64,000 nucleotides of DNA from Symbiobacterium terraclitae (GCF_017874315.1 NZ_JAGGLG010000017.1:1-64000), one strand, 5' to 3'. Positions 43,384 to 53,532 are shown, counted from the stretch's first letter. Program-made: numbers and translations. The notes: generated by a model not told the origin, from the sequence alone.

Positions 43384-44832
43384 ATGTCAGAATTGGATGC
43401 GGGGAGGGTGAACCTTACGACCAACGAACAACTGACCGCACGAGCCCAACGGGGAGAGGCATCAGCCAGAGAGGGCTACAAGTGGCTGGTCCTCATCGTG
43501 GCCGGCACCAGCGCCTTCATGTCCGCGCTGGACGGCAGCATCATCGCGACCATCATCCCCCAGATCCAGGCGCAGTACCAGGCGACCATGGGCGACGTGA
43601 GCTGGGTCTCCGCCGCCTACCTGGTGACCATCTCGTCGCTGCTGCTCTCCATCGGGCGGCTGGGGGACATGCTGGGCTACAAGTGGGTCTTCGGCTCCGG
43701 GTTCGTCATCTTCGGCCTCGGCTCGCTCCTCTGCGGCATCGCCCCCACCCTGCCCGCCCTGATCGGCGGCCGGCTGGTCCAGGGGGCCGGCGCGGCGGTG
43801 ATGATGGCGCTCTCGCCGGCGCTGATCACCACGACGTTCCCAGGCCGGGAGCGGGGCCGGGCCCTGGGCATGCTGGCCACCTGCACCTTCACCGGCCTCA
43901 CCACGGGACCCAGCCTGGGCGGCTTCATCGCGAGCCAGTGGGGCTGGCAGTGGGTGTTCCTCATCAACCTGCCCGTCGCGGCCGCAGGGGTGACCCTGGC
44001 CTTCACCAAGCTGCGGCCCACGGAGCGGCGGCCCGGCCAGACCTTCGACGTGCCCGGCGCCCTGCTCTTCGCCTCGGGCCTGGCCTCGGTGCTGCTGGCG
44101 CTCAGCCAGGCCGAGACCTGGGGCTGGGCCGACGCCCGCACCCGGCTGCTGCTCATCGGCGGCGTCCTGCTGCTCGTCCTCTTCATCTGGCAGGAGCGGC
44201 GCGCCCCCCAGCCGATGCTCCCGCTCCGGATGTTCCGGGAGCCGGCCTTCACCGGCGGGATGGCCGCGGCCTTCCTGCAGTTCTCGGCCAACTTCGTCCT
44301 CACGTTCCTGATCCCGTTCTACCTGCAGCAGTTCCGCGGCCTCTCGCCCATGGCCGCGGGCGCGGTCATGACGGCGCAGCCCGCCGCCATGGTCTCCGTG
44401 GCCGGGCTGGCCGGCTGGCTCTCCGACCGGATCGGCACGCGCATCCCCGCCTCGGCCAGCATGGCCGTCATGGCCGCCGGGCTCTGGCTGATGTCCAACG
44501 CCGGCTCCCAGACCCCGATCGCGCAGGTAGCGCTCTACCTGGCCGTCGTCGGCCTCGGCGTGGGCTTCTTCAGCCCGCCCAACAACAGCGCCATCATGGG
44601 CTCGGCCCCCCGGGAGCGGCAGGGAGTGGCTGCGGCGCTCCTGGCCGCGGCCCGCAACGTGGGGATGGTCAGCGGCATCACGATCGCCAGCACCCTGTTC
44701 GCCCACCTGAGCCGGCACCTGGAGTTCGCCTCGGCCTTCCGCGCCACCCTGACGGTCGCGGTGGGCCTCGCGCTGCTCAGCGGCCTGCTGTCGCTGGTCA
44801 GGCCCCCGGAGGCGAGGGGGGCCGGGGAGTAG
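43384..44832 (+). CDS. MFS multidrug efflux transporter (DHA2, EmrB/QacA type)
   Basis: The 482-residue protein has about 14 membrane helices. DHA2 signatures are ALDGSIIATIIPQI in helix 1, LGDMLGYKWVFGSGF after helix 2 and GRLVQGAGAAVMMALSPALI (motif C region follows). A charged N-terminus of about 30 residues precedes the first helix. ATG 43384 (or 43381) has only AACAGG upstream; GTG 43408 abuts GGGGAGG. It exports drugs with protons. No regulator adjoins it. Confidence 0.9.
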   Translation: MSELDAGRVNLTTNEQLTARAQRGEASAREGYKWLVLIVAGTSAFMSALDGSIIATIIPQIQAQYQATMGDVSWVSAAYLVTISSLLLSIGRLGDMLGYKWVFGSGFVIFGLGSLLCGIAPTLPALIGGRLVQGAGAAVMMALSPALITTTFPGRERGRALGMLATCTFTGLTTGPSLGGFIASQWGWQWVFLINLPVAAAGVTLAFTKLRPTERRPGQTFDVPGALLFASGLASVLLALSQAETWGWADARTRLLLIGGVLLLVLFIWQERRAPQPMLPLRMFREPAFTGGMAAAFLQFSANFVLTFLIPFYLQQFRGLSPMAAGAVMTAQPAAMVSVAGLAGWLSDRIGTRIPASASMAVMAAGLWLMSNAGSQTPIAQVALYLAVVGLGVGFFSPPNNSAIMGSAPRERQGVAAALLAAARNVGMVSGITIASTLFAHLSRHLEFASAFRATLTVAVGLALLSGLLSLVRPPEARGAGE

Positions 44833-44866
44833 TCTCCCTGCCGGGCTGGCGGCGGGTGGTCACCCC

Positions 44867-45499
44867 CTACCGGTGGACGCCCCGCGTATTCTGGCGTGCC
44901 CAGTCGAGGGCCAGAAGCAGACCCAGCAACAGCTGTACGCCCTTGCGCAGCCAGATCTCCTCAGGGGCCAGGCCCGTCTCGACCAGCTGCAGCATCGCCC
45001 AGGAGAACGGACCGAAGTACAGAATCGGGTCCGCCAGACGGATGGCCAGGCAGGAGATTCCCCACCAGACCAGAGCAGCGCTCAGGCCTGCGCGCAGGTT
45101 GACCCGCCGCGACAACGACAGGACCAGACCCATGAGCAGAACGGCGGGGCCGAGGACCAGAAGCAGGTCCAGCGACGGCGCCGGCAGCACCGCGGTCAGT
45201 GCCAGCCACAGGCCCGCCCAGGCGTGCCTGTGCATCCACACGCGGTGGCCCGCCGGGGAACCGACCAGCAACACCTCGCCCATGCCGTGACGGTCCAGGC
45301 CGAGAAGTACGACGGCGATGGCGGGCCCGGCCAGGGGCAGAAGGAGCTCCAGAGCGGCGGCATGCCCGGGACTCGTTGCGTCAAACCCGGCGAAGCGCAG
45401 CAACACCACCGCCAGCGGCACCAGCAAGGCGAGGCCGCGCCGGCCGTGGAAGAGCACGCCGGCCTCCCGCAGGAGGTTCAGGCCGATCTCGTCCCTCAT
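44867..45499 (-). CDS. Membrane protein of an ABC operon (permease-like)
   Basis: This 210-residue protein has about six membrane helices spread over its length and short charged loops. It begins MRDEIGLNLLREAGVLF and overlaps the ATPase gene by 4 bp (ATGA). Position and topology suggest an ABC-2-like permease half, but no family motif is plain. It is last in an operon of three with the ATPase (45496-46236) and a larger membrane protein (46238-47863). Confidence 0.75.
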   Translation of the reverse strand: MRDEIGLNLLREAGVLFHGRRGLALLVPLAVVLLRFAGFDATSPGHAAALELLLPLAGPAIAVVLLGLDRHGMGEVLLVGSPAGHRVWMHRHAWAGLWLALTAVLPAPSLDLLLVLGPAVLLMGLVLSLSRRVNLRAGLSAALVWWGISCLAIRLADPILYFGPFSWAMLQLVETGLAPEEIWLRKGVQLLLGLLLALDWARQNTRGVHR

Positions 45500-46236
45500 G
45501 CCCTTGCCTCCATGCCCTGCGGCCCGGGATCGCGCAGCAGGCGCAGATAGGCATCTTGCAGGCGGTGCGTGCCGGTTCTGGCCAGCAGCTCCGCGGCGAG
45601 GCCGGCGAAGAGAATGCGCCCCTCATACAGCACCACCACGCTGTCGGCCAGCGCGGAGACCTCCTCCAGCAAGTGGGTGGAGATGAGCACCTGACAGCCT
45701 CCCTCGGCGAGGCCGCGCACCAGGGTGCGGAAACGGTCCTGCTCCTCGGGATCCAGGCCGGCCGTCGGCTCGTCCATCAACAGGACAGCCGGCTCAGTCA
45801 GAAGTGCCTGGGCCAGGGCCAGCCGCCGGAGCATGCCGCCGGAGTAGGCCCCCGTCGCCTGGTCGGCCGCCCGGACCAGGCCCGTCTGCGCCAGGCACTG
45901 GTCGATCCGGTCTGACCCGGACACGCTCCGCAGCGCGCCGAGGTAACGGAGCACCTGCCGGCCTGTCAGGTCACCCGGGGGGCGAAAGTGCTGGGGGACG
46001 TATCCGATTCGGGGGCGGGCGTACGCCGGCTCGCGGACGATATCCCTGCCGTGAAGCAGAATCTGGCCCCGGGTCGGCCGCAGGATTGTCGCCAGCATGC
46101 GCATCAGCGAGGTCTTGCCGGCTCCGTTGGGGCCCAGCAGTCCGATGACGCGGCCGTCGCACCTGAGGTCGAGGCCGGTGAACACCCGTCTGCGCCCCAG
46201 CACCAGCGAGACATCCTTCAGCTCGTAGGTAAGCAT
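45496..46236 (-). CDS. ABC transporter ATP-binding protein
   Basis: The 246-residue ATPase has Walker A GPNGAGKTS (about residues 35-43), Q-loop IGYVPQHF, signature YSGGMLRR, Walker B VLLMDEPTAGLDP and the switch His in ISTHLLEE. It resembles the CcmA/YhaQ export type. The signature starts YSGG rather than LSGG. It lies between two membrane proteins and should power their transport of an unknown substrate. Confidence 0.94.
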   Translation of the reverse strand: MLTYELKDVSLVLGRRRVFTGLDLRCDGRVIGLLGPNGAGKTSLMRMLATILRPTRGQILLHGRDIVREPAYARPRIGYVPQHFRPPGDLTGRQVLRYLGALRSVSGSDRIDQCLAQTGLVRAADQATGAYSGGMLRRLALAQALLTEPAVLLMDEPTAGLDPEEQDRFRTLVRGLAEGGCQVLISTHLLEEVSALADSVVVLYEGRILFAGLAAELLARTGTHRLQDAYLRLLRDPGPQGMEARA

Positions 46237-46237
46237 G

Positions 46238-47863
46238 TCACCGCGCTCCCCTCAGCTCTTCGAGTTCCGCCAGCCGATCCGCAATGTACCGCTGGTGCCC
46301 CTGCTCCCGGCCCGTCCCCCAGTGGCGGAGTACGAGGCGGGCCTCCAGGGCGCTGAACTGATAGGGCATGTGAAACGCTGGGTTCCACCTGTGCAGCATG
46401 CTGAACATCACGTCTCTCTGGCGCAGCTCTGCGCTGGAATCTGGCCGCCCCGGTTCCACCGGCTTCGTGGCCTCTGCAGCCCATTCGCCCGAAAGGCGCT
46501 TGATCTCGTCATCGGACACGCCCCACGAGAGCGCGGTTTCCCAATCGGCGGCGAGGAAGTCCGATTGGGATGTCATGTAGCGCTCCAGGAAGGCCAACAG
46601 CGGCCTGATCTCGCCTTCCTGCCCGCCGGAGACGAGCCACAGCGCCAGGTAGATCCGAGCGGGCCGGTTGACCTGCAGGGGCTCGGTCAGCCGCAGCGCA
46701 ATCGAGAGCCGGTCAGCGACGCGGAATCGGCGCAGCCACCGCTCGTGGATGATCAGGTTGGACCCGTCAACAACACCGCCGGAGGCGGCGTTCGGCACGC
46801 TGCCGAAGTCGGGAACCACCCATACGTCTGCGATGCCCGTCTCCCAGCTGGCCCGCTCGACCCATGACAGGACGGTGCGGTAGACGGGCAGGAGTTCGTC
46901 CGGCACCGGCTTCCCGGCGGGGCGGTGCAAGACCATCGCCCCGGTCGTCAACGTTTCCATGCCTGCTTCCGCAGGGCCCGGGTCTGGCTCCGACCGGAGG
47001 GTCACCGGATAGCTCGTCTGAACATCGCCCTTGATCGCCATTTCCATGCGCAGGGGGTCGAGGGCGGCCAGGTACAGCGGCAGAACCCCCCAGCAGAGCA
47101 GGGTGAAGACGGCCGTGCCCGCGCGGGAGGTGCGGCGATGCACCCGCTGTATCGTCGCGGCAAGGCCGAGGAGCCCCAGGAAGGCCAGAAGGAAGGCACC
47201 CACCCAGGCCACGGCACTCCCAAAGCCGATCCCCCAAGGGGTCATCGGGCTCACGACGCCCGCGTCGGTCAGCACCAGGATCCGGGCAGCGTAGGAGACC
47301 GTTTCCGGCAGCCAGGCGGCGAAGGCCACGACCCAGACGAGCAACGGGAGGGTGAAAGCGCCCCACGGGCTCCTCGCCGCCGCGATCCCCACGGAGGCCA
47401 GCCCGGTCCAGACCAGCATGGCGGAGAGACTCCGCACCAGGTACGCCAGCGCGTAGAGCCAGCCTGACCAGGTGAACGGCTGTCCGATCAGTTGAACCAG
47501 GCCGGCCCCGCACACGCCGAGGACGATCGCCAGCACCGCAGCCAGGGCGCCGCTCAGCGCCCGCGCCAGCAGGGGGCCCAGCTCGTGGTCCGCTCGCAGC
47601 TGCACGACTTCGTCCAGGGCCTGGTCCAGCCTGGCCAGCCGCCAGAGCAAGAGCGGTCCGATGAGCGGACCCAGCAGTGTCGTGAGGAGATAGGCGTGCC
47701 TGCCGAACTCCCCGGCCGACACCCACCCCGCAGAAGCGTATCGCGTCAAGTTGAGTCCGACCACAGCGAATGCGAGGAATGCACTCATGAGGAAGTCAGG
47801 GCTCCTCACGGAATGGGCGATGTATCCCCGCCACAGGCGGGCGGAAGCGCAGACGGCGATCAT
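46238..47863 (-). CDS. Large membrane protein of the ABC operon, with C-terminal domain
   Basis: This 541-residue protein has about six helices in residues 1-310 followed by a soluble C-terminal domain of about 230 residues (VQTSYPVTLRSEPDPGP...VERASWETGIADVWVVPDF...LEELRGAR), probably outside. ATG 47863 has GGAGTG 11 nt upstream; the frame extends about 80 codons further through the leader and lacks coding character there. A promoter at 48039-48067 and a leader hairpin (near 47908-47928) precede it. The layout recalls ABC-2 permeases fused to a peptidase-like domain, but no zinc motif is seen. Unknown function. Confidence 0.7.
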   Translation of the reverse strand: MIAVCASARLWRGYIAHSVRSPDFLMSAFLAFAVVGLNLTRYASAGWVSAGEFGRHAYLLTTLLGPLIGPLLLWRLARLDQALDEVVQLRADHELGPLLARALSGALAAVLAIVLGVCGAGLVQLIGQPFTWSGWLYALAYLVRSLSAMLVWTGLASVGIAAARSPWGAFTLPLLVWVVAFAAWLPETVSYAARILVLTDAGVVSPMTPWGIGFGSAVAWVGAFLLAFLGLLGLAATIQRVHRRTSRAGTAVFTLLCWGVLPLYLAALDPLRMEMAIKGDVQTSYPVTLRSEPDPGPAEAGMETLTTGAMVLHRPAGKPVPDELLPVYRTVLSWVERASWETGIADVWVVPDFGSVPNAASGGVVDGSNLIIHERWLRRFRVADRLSIALRLTEPLQVNRPARIYLALWLVSGGQEGEIRPLLAFLERYMTSQSDFLAADWETALSWGVSDDEIKRLSGEWAAEATKPVEPGRPDSSAELRQRDVMFSMLHRWNPAFHMPYQFSALEARLVLRHWGTGREQGHQRYIADRLAELEELRGAR

Positions 47864-48038
47864 GCGTGGCAGAGCACTCCTTTTCCCGGGTGCATGAAGT
47901 CCCTTCCTCACGGAAGGGGGGACACGAGATCCAACTTGGACAGCATCTCGCATCCCCCTTCGGAAACAGGGTTGCGGCACAGGAGGCCTGCTGCGGCGGG
48001 CAGGCGCCGATGCCAGACGGTTAAGGTATGCAGAAAGA

Positions 48039-48067
48039 TATATACACCTTATTCTGAGTATAGTCAA
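48039..48067 (-). promoter_or_regulatory. Sigma-A promoter of the ABC operon
   Basis: On the minus strand TTGACT (48067-48062) and TATATA (48044-48039) are separated by exactly 17 bp. The predicted start near 48032 leaves a 170-nt leader with a tcccttcc/ggaaggg-type hairpin. The rest of the 317-bp gap to the Lhr gene shows no gene. Confidence 0.65.
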
Positions 48068-48180
48068 TGGCGGAAAAACATTCGCCCGACTGCGGTCTGG
48101 TGCCACCTCGTGTTCCCTGCACCAGGCGAGATGAACGACTGCGGCCGCACATGAAACACATCGGACAGGAGGTGCACCTC

Positions 48181-51100
48181 ATGCCGCTCCGCTCGTTCCA
48201 CCCGTCCGTGCGGGCCTGGTTCGAGGGGCGCTTCGGCGCGCCCAGCCGGCCCCAGGCGGAAGGCTGGCCGGCCATCGCCCGGGGCGAGAACGTGCTGATC
48301 CTCGCCCCCACAGGCTCGGGCAAGACCCTGGCGGCCTTCCTCAAGTGCCTGGACATCCTCTATCAGCAGGGCGACCGGCGGGAGCGGGGGGTCCAGGTGC
48401 TCTACATCTCCCCCCTGAAGGCCCTGAACAACGACATCTACCGCAACCTCGAGGTGCCGCTGGCGGAGATCGAGGCCAAGGCGGCGGAACTCGGCATGCA
48501 CCTGCCGCACCTCACCCACGCCGTGCGCACCGGCGACACGCCGCAGCGGGAGCGGGAGGAGATGCGCCGGCACCCGCCCGACATCCTCATCACCACGCCC
48601 GAGTCGCTCTACCTGCTGCTCACCTCCCGGTCCCGCGACATGCTGCGCACGGTGCGCTACGTGATCGTCGACGAGATCCACGCCCTCTGCACCAACAAGC
48701 GGGGGGCGCACCTCTCGCTGTCGCTTGAGCGGCTGGAGGCCCTGCTGCCGCGGCCGCCGGTGCGCATCGGCCTCTCCGCCACCCAGCGGCCCCTGGACGA
48801 GGTGGCCCGCTACCTGGGCGGGACCGGGCGGCCGGTCACCATCGTGGACGCCGGGGTACGACGGGACCTGGACCTCAGGGTGGAGGTGCCGGTAGCCGAC
48901 ATGCGGGTCCTGCCGGAGAGCTCGCTCTGGCCGGCCATCCACCAGCGCGTGCTCGACCTGGTGGCGGAACACCGGGCCACGATCGTCTTCGTGGGCAGCC
49001 GGGGGCTGGCCGAGCGGCTCACCGGCCAGCTCAACGCGCGGGCCGGGCGGGAGGTGGCGCGGGTCCACCACGGGTCGCTGAGCCGGGAGGCCCGGGAGCA
49101 GGTGGAGGCGGAGCTGAAGGCCGGCCGTCTGCCCTGCCTCGTGGCCACCTCCTCGCTGGAGCTGGGCATCGACGTGGGAACCGTGGACCTGGTGATCCAG
49201 ATCGAGTCGCCCCACACGGTGAGCCGCGGGCTGCAGCGGGTGGGCCGGGCCGGCCACGCCCCGGGGGCGGTGTCGAAGGGACGGCTGCTGCCCAAGTACC
49301 GGGGCGACCTGCTGGAGATGGCCGGGATCGTCAGGGAGATGCGGCGGGGCGAGGTCGAGGAGATCCGGGTGCCCACCGGCGCCCTGGACGTGCTCGCGCA
49401 GCAGGTCGTGGCCATGGCGGCGGTGGACGAGTGGCGGGTGGACGACCTCCTCGCCCTGGTGCGCCGCGCCTACGGCTACCGGGACCTGACGGAGCGGCAG
49501 CTGCACGGCGTGCTCGAGATGCTGTCCGGCCGGTACCCGTCCGAGGAGTTCCGGGAGCTCAGGCCCCGCATCGTCTGGGACCGGGAGGCCGGGGTCATCC
49601 GGGCGCGCGAGGGCGCCCGCGCCCTGGCGGCGCTCTCGGGCGGCACCATCCCCGACCGTGGCTACTACGCCGTCTACCTGGAAGGCAGCGACGTGAAGCT
49701 GGGTGAGATGGACGAGGAGTTCGTCTACGAGTCCCGGGTGGGCGACGTTTTCCTCCTGGGCACCTCCACCTGGCAGATCCGGGCCATCGAGCACGACCGG
49801 GTAGTGGCCGCCCCCGCACCGGGGCGGATGCCCCGGATGCCCTTCTGGAAGGGCGAGGGGACCGGGCGCCCCCTGGCGCTGGGCCGGAGGCTGGGCGCCT
49901 TCGCCGGCGAGGTGGCCGCCCGGCTGGACGACCCCTCCCTGCCGGCCTGGCTGCAGGGGGAGTGCTGCCTGGATCAGCCGGCGGCGCAGAACCTGATCCA
50001 GTACCTCAGGGACCAGGTCGCCCATACCGGCGCGGTGCCCACCGACCGACGGGTGGTGCTGGAGCGCTTCCCCGACGAGCTGGGGGACCAGCGGCTGGTC
50101 CTCCTCTCCCCCTTCGGCGGGCGGGTCAACACGGCCTGGGGCATGGTGCTCAGGGCCCGCATCCGGCAGCTGCTCCGCCTGGAGGCGGAGGTGACCACCA
50201 GCGACGACGTCATCCACATCCGGCTGCCCGCCGCCGACCGACAGGTGGACCCGGATGCCCTGCTCCGCCTCGACCCGGACGAGGCCGTCGAGCTGCTGCT
50301 GGACGAGGTGAGCGCCACCCCGCTCTTCGGCGCGCACTTCCGCATGAACGCCGGCCGGGCGCTGGTGCTTCCCCGCCCCCGGCCGGGGCGGCGCCGCCCC
50401 TTCTGGCTGCAGCGGATGAAGGCGGCGGATCTGCTGCAGGTCGCCCGTCGCTATCCCGACTTCCCTCTGGTGCTGGAGACCTACCGCGAGGTGCTGCGGG
50501 ACGTCCTGGACCTGGACGGGCTCCGCCAGGTGCTGGAGGAGCTGGCGTCAGGCGAGATCGCGCTGGCGGTGGCGGAGACGGACTCCCCCTCCCCGATGGC
50601 CAGCCAGATCCTGCTGCAGTTCGTCGCCGAGAACTTCTACGAGGGCGAGGCGCCCCGGGCCGAGCGCCAGGGGGCCCTGCTGACGCTGAACCGGGAGCTG
50701 CTGGACGAGATCCTGGGCACGGGCGCCCTGCGGGACCTGCTGGACCCCGAGGCAATCGCCGTGGTCACGGCCCGCCTGCGGGGGCAGGCTGAGGGGTGGC
50801 GCCCCCGCCACCCGGACGACGTGGAAGACCTGCTCCGCCGCGCCGGCGACATGACCGGGCCGGAGCTGGCGGCCTGCGGCGTGGAGCCGGCCTGGCTGGA
50901 CCGCCTCGCCGCCGAGGGTCGGGCCGTGCGCCTGCCTCCATCCGGGGAGGACTCCGGCTCCCCTCCGATCCCATCCGCGGCGCGCTGGGCAGCCGCCGAT
51001 GACGCCGCGCTCTACCTGCGGCCGGAGGCGGACGTCGCGGCGGTGGTCCGGCGCTACGCCCGGTCCCACGGCCCGTTCCGGCCGGAGGAGGTCGCCGGGC

Positions 51101-52524
51101 GGTACGGGCTCTCCGTCCAGGCGGTCACGGAGGCGGCCGAGGTGCTGGCCGCCCGCGGCGAACTGGCCGCCGGCGAGTTCACCCGCGGCGTCGCGGGCCG
51201 GGAGTACTGCGACCGCAGCGTCCTGCGCCAGATCCGCCGGCAGACGCTGACCTTGCTGCGCGCCCAGGTGGAGCCGGTGGACGCCGCCGCTTACGCCCGG
51301 TTCCTGCTGGCCTGGCACGGGCTCGCCCCGCGGGCGCGGCACGGCGCGTCGCCTCACGCCGCCCCGCTGCGGACCCTGATGGAGGTGCTGCGCCGACTCC
51401 AGGGCTACCCGCTGCCGGCCGAGCTCTGGGAGCGGGAGGTGCTCCCCCGCCGGGTTCCCGGCTACCAGCCGCTCTGGCTGGACCAGCTCCTGGCCTCGGG
51501 CGAGCTGCACTGGGTCGGCGCGCCCGGGGGCCGGCTGGCCTTCTACCTCCCCGAGCAGGCAGGGCTCCTCGCCGGCCAGCTCGCCGCCCCCGCTCCCGAC
51601 GCCCTCACCCCCGAGCAGGCGCAGGTGCTCGCCGCCTGCCGGTCCGCCGGTGCGGAGTTCCTGGGCGGCATCGCGCGCCGGGCGGGCCTGAGTCCTTCCG
51701 CCGCGCTGGAGGCGCTGTGGGACCTGGTCTGGATGGGCCTCGTCACCAACGACACCTTCGCGCCGGTGCGGGAGGTGCTGCGCTCGGCGCGGACGGCAGC
51801 CAGCCGCGGGCGTTCCGCACCCGTGCTTCGGGGAGGCACGGGCCGCTGGTGGCTGACGTCCTCCCTGGCGGAGCGCATGGTCGCAGGACCGGACGGCCCC
51901 GCCGCGGCAGGGATGCCGGCCGGGCGGGCAGCGGCGTACGCCGAACTGCTCCTGGAACGGTACGGTGTCGTCACCCGCGAGGCCGTGGCGGCCGACGAGG
52001 GCTCGGTGCCGTGGGGCGAGGTGCTGGCGCAGCTGAGGCGCATGGAGTGGCGCGGGCAGGTGCGGCAGGGCTACTTCGTCGCCGGGCTGTCCGGGGTCCA
52101 GTTCGCCCGGGCGGACGCGGTCGAGCGCCTCCGCCAGGCCAGGGAGCAGGCGTCCGCCTCGCCCCTGCTCCTTCCGGCCGCAGACCCGGCCAATCCCTAC
52201 GGATCCGTTCTGCCCTGGCCCGGCGAGACGCGCCTGGCCCGTCTGTCGTCCAATTATGTAGTGGTGGCCGCCGGAAGGCCGGTCCTGGGCGTCGAAGGGC
52301 ACGGCAGGCGGCTGCTCCCGCTGGCCCCGCTGGAGGGGGACGCACTGAGGGAGGCGCTGGCCGCGCTGCCGGACCTCCTCAGGGCGCCCGCCCACGCCCG
52401 TGCCGTGCGCCGGATCGAGGTGCGCCAGTGGGAGGACGCGCCCGTCCAGCAGAGCCCCGCGGCCGAACCGCTGCGGGCCCTGGGCTTCGAGCCGACGCCC
52501 CGGGGACTGGTCTACTACGGATGA
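48181..52524 (+). CDS. lhr: Lhr-type large ATP-dependent helicase
   Basis: The 1,447-residue protein has an SF2 helicase core: Walker A APTGSGKT (42-49), DEIHAL (about 164-169) followed by KRGAHLSLSLERL, SATQRPLDEVARYLGG, and in the second lobe VHHGSLSREARE, LVATSSLELGIDVG and QRVGRAGHAPG. These are the Lhr signatures. After the core come a winged-helix region, the Lhr-specific beta-barrel, and a C-terminal extension of about 550 residues (Lhr-CTD type), as in the long Lhr form of about 1,500. ATG 48181 follows AGGAGGTGC. Lhr acts in DNA repair. Confidence 0.93.
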   Translation: MPLRSFHPSVRAWFEGRFGAPSRPQAEGWPAIARGENVLILAPTGSGKTLAAFLKCLDILYQQGDRRERGVQVLYISPLKALNNDIYRNLEVPLAEIEAKAAELGMHLPHLTHAVRTGDTPQREREEMRRHPPDILITTPESLYLLLTSRSRDMLRTVRYVIVDEIHALCTNKRGAHLSLSLERLEALLPRPPVRIGLSATQRPLDEVARYLGGTGRPVTIVDAGVRRDLDLRVEVPVADMRVLPESSLWPAIHQRVLDLVAEHRATIVFVGSRGLAERLTGQLNARAGREVARVHHGSLSREAREQVEAELKAGRLPCLVATSSLELGIDVGTVDLVIQIESPHTVSRGLQRVGRAGHAPGAVSKGRLLPKYRGDLLEMAGIVREMRRGEVEEIRVPTGALDVLAQQVVAMAAVDEWRVDDLLALVRRAYGYRDLTERQLHGVLEMLSGRYPSEEFRELRPRIVWDREAGVIRAREGARALAALSGGTIPDRGYYAVYLEGSDVKLGEMDEEFVYESRVGDVFLLGTSTWQIRAIEHDRVVAAPAPGRMPRMPFWKGEGTGRPLALGRRLGAFAGEVAARLDDPSLPAWLQGECCLDQPAAQNLIQYLRDQVAHTGAVPTDRRVVLERFPDELGDQRLVLLSPFGGRVNTAWGMVLRARIRQLLRLEAEVTTSDDVIHIRLPAADRQVDPDALLRLDPDEAVELLLDEVSATPLFGAHFRMNAGRALVLPRPRPGRRRPFWLQRMKAADLLQVARRYPDFPLVLETYREVLRDVLDLDGLRQVLEELASGEIALAVAETDSPSPMASQILLQFVAENFYEGEAPRAERQGALLTLNRELLDEILGTGALRDLLDPEAIAVVTARLRGQAEGWRPRHPDDVEDLLRRAGDMTGPELAACGVEPAWLDRLAAEGRAVRLPPSGEDSGSPPIPSAARWAAADDAALYLRPEADVAAVVRRYARSHGPFRPEEVAGRYGLSVQAVTEAAEVLAARGELAAGEFTRGVAGREYCDRSVLRQIRRQTLTLLRAQVEPVDAAAYARFLLAWHGLAPRARHGASPHAAPLRTLMEVLRRLQGYPLPAELWEREVLPRRVPGYQPLWLDQLLASGELHWVGAPGGRLAFYLPEQAGLLAGQLAAPAPDALTPEQAQVLAACRSAGAEFLGGIARRAGLSPSAALEALWDLVWMGLVTNDTFAPVREVLRSARTAASRGRSAPVLRGGTGRWWLTSSLAERMVAGPDGPAAAGMPAGRAAAYAELLLERYGVVTREAVAADEGSVPWGEVLAQLRRMEWRGQVRQGYFVAGLSGVQFARADAVERLRQAREQASASPLLLPAADPANPYGSVLPWPGETRLARLSSNYVVVAAGRPVLGVEGHGRRLLPLAPLEGDALREALAALPDLLRAPAHARAVRRIEVRQWEDAPVQQSPAAEPLRALGFEPTPRGLVYYG

Positions 52525-52650
52525 GCGAGCAGAAAGTCCCGGAAGGGTAGATGATACCGGTGCAGGGAGTGCCGAACGTGGCACCGGATGGTGCCGGTGC
52601 ACGCCGCTGACGCCGCTCGGACAAAGGCTGCCCGGCAGGGCGTACGAGGA

Positions 52651-53502
52651 GTGACGAAAGACTTGCGACTGGCCACACGGATTCTGCTTTCCCTGAACCG
52701 GTTCTTCCGCCCGCCCGTGCACCCGTTCAACCTGGCGAACCAGGGCACGATGCGGTATGCCGACTGGCAGTTCGAGCGCGGACACCTCACGCTGGAGCAC
52801 TACCGCCCCTTCCTGTCTCCAGAGGAGATCATGAAAGGCAAGACCGTCCTGGACATCGGCTCCGGAGCGGGCGGCAAGACGCTCTATTACGCCACCCTGG
52901 GCGTGAAGAAAATCTACGGGGTCGACATCGTCCCCCACTACGAGGAAGAGGCCCGGGCGATGGCGGAGGAGAAGGGGCTGTCCGACAGGGCCGAGTTCCT
53001 CACCGCCGACGCCACACGGCTGCCCTTCCCCGGCGACTTCTTCGACGTGATCATCGCCAACGACGTGATGGAGCACGTGGCCGAGCCCGAGGCGGTGCTG
53101 CGGGAGGCGCACCGGGTGCTGAAGCCCGGGGGCCTGTTCTTCACCAACTTCCCTCCTTACTACCACCCCTACGGCGCCCACCTCTCCGACGTCATCGGCA
53201 TCCCCTGGGTACACGCCTTCTTCAGCGAGCCCGTGCTCATCGAGGCCTACCGCGAGCTGGTCAGGGACCTGCCCGACGCGGAGATGCGGCTGAGCCTGCG
53301 GCTCGGCGACCCGCGTACCAACTCCGACCGGCTGACCTACATCAACCACATGACCATCAGGCGGTTCCGCCGGATCGTGGCGGAGTCGCCCTTCCAGGTC
53401 GCCCACTGGCGCCTGGTGCCGCTGCGCTCCTTCCTGCGGCCCCTGGCGGCGCTGGCTCCCGAGTTCTTCATGAAGGCCGTGGTCTGTATCCTGAAAAAGT
53501 AG
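52651..53502 (+). CDS. Class I SAM-dependent methyltransferase
   Basis: The protein of about 283 residues has motif I VLDIGSGAGGKTLYYA, the acidic ribose contact in YGVDIVPHYEEEA, ADATRLPFP, and motif IV/V FDVIIANDVMEHVAEPEAVLREAHRVLKPGG. This is a Methyltransf_11 type. The region after about 170 (PPYYHPYGAHLSDVIGIPW) is typical of methyltransferases acting on small molecules or lipids. GTG 52651 lies directly after GAGGA; TTG 52663, 11 nt after AGGAG, is a good alternative. A hairpin ggcacc/ggtgcc at about 52590 lies upstream. Confidence 0.85.
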   Translation: MTKDLRLATRILLSLNRFFRPPVHPFNLANQGTMRYADWQFERGHLTLEHYRPFLSPEEIMKGKTVLDIGSGAGGKTLYYATLGVKKIYGVDIVPHYEEEARAMAEEKGLSDRAEFLTADATRLPFPGDFFDVIIANDVMEHVAEPEAVLREAHRVLKPGGLFFTNFPPYYHPYGAHLSDVIGIPWVHAFFSEPVLIEAYRELVRDLPDAEMRLSLRLGDPRTNSDRLTYINHMTIRRFRRIVAESPFQVAHWRLVPLRSFLRPLAALAPEFFMKAVVCILKK

Positions 53503-53532
53503 GCCTTCCGCTCACACGAGCGCGATCACCAG

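Noticed and set aside
48064-50337. A 757-codon minus-strand frame within the Lhr gene.
   Set aside because: Shadow of the helicase codons; no ribosome site or motif.
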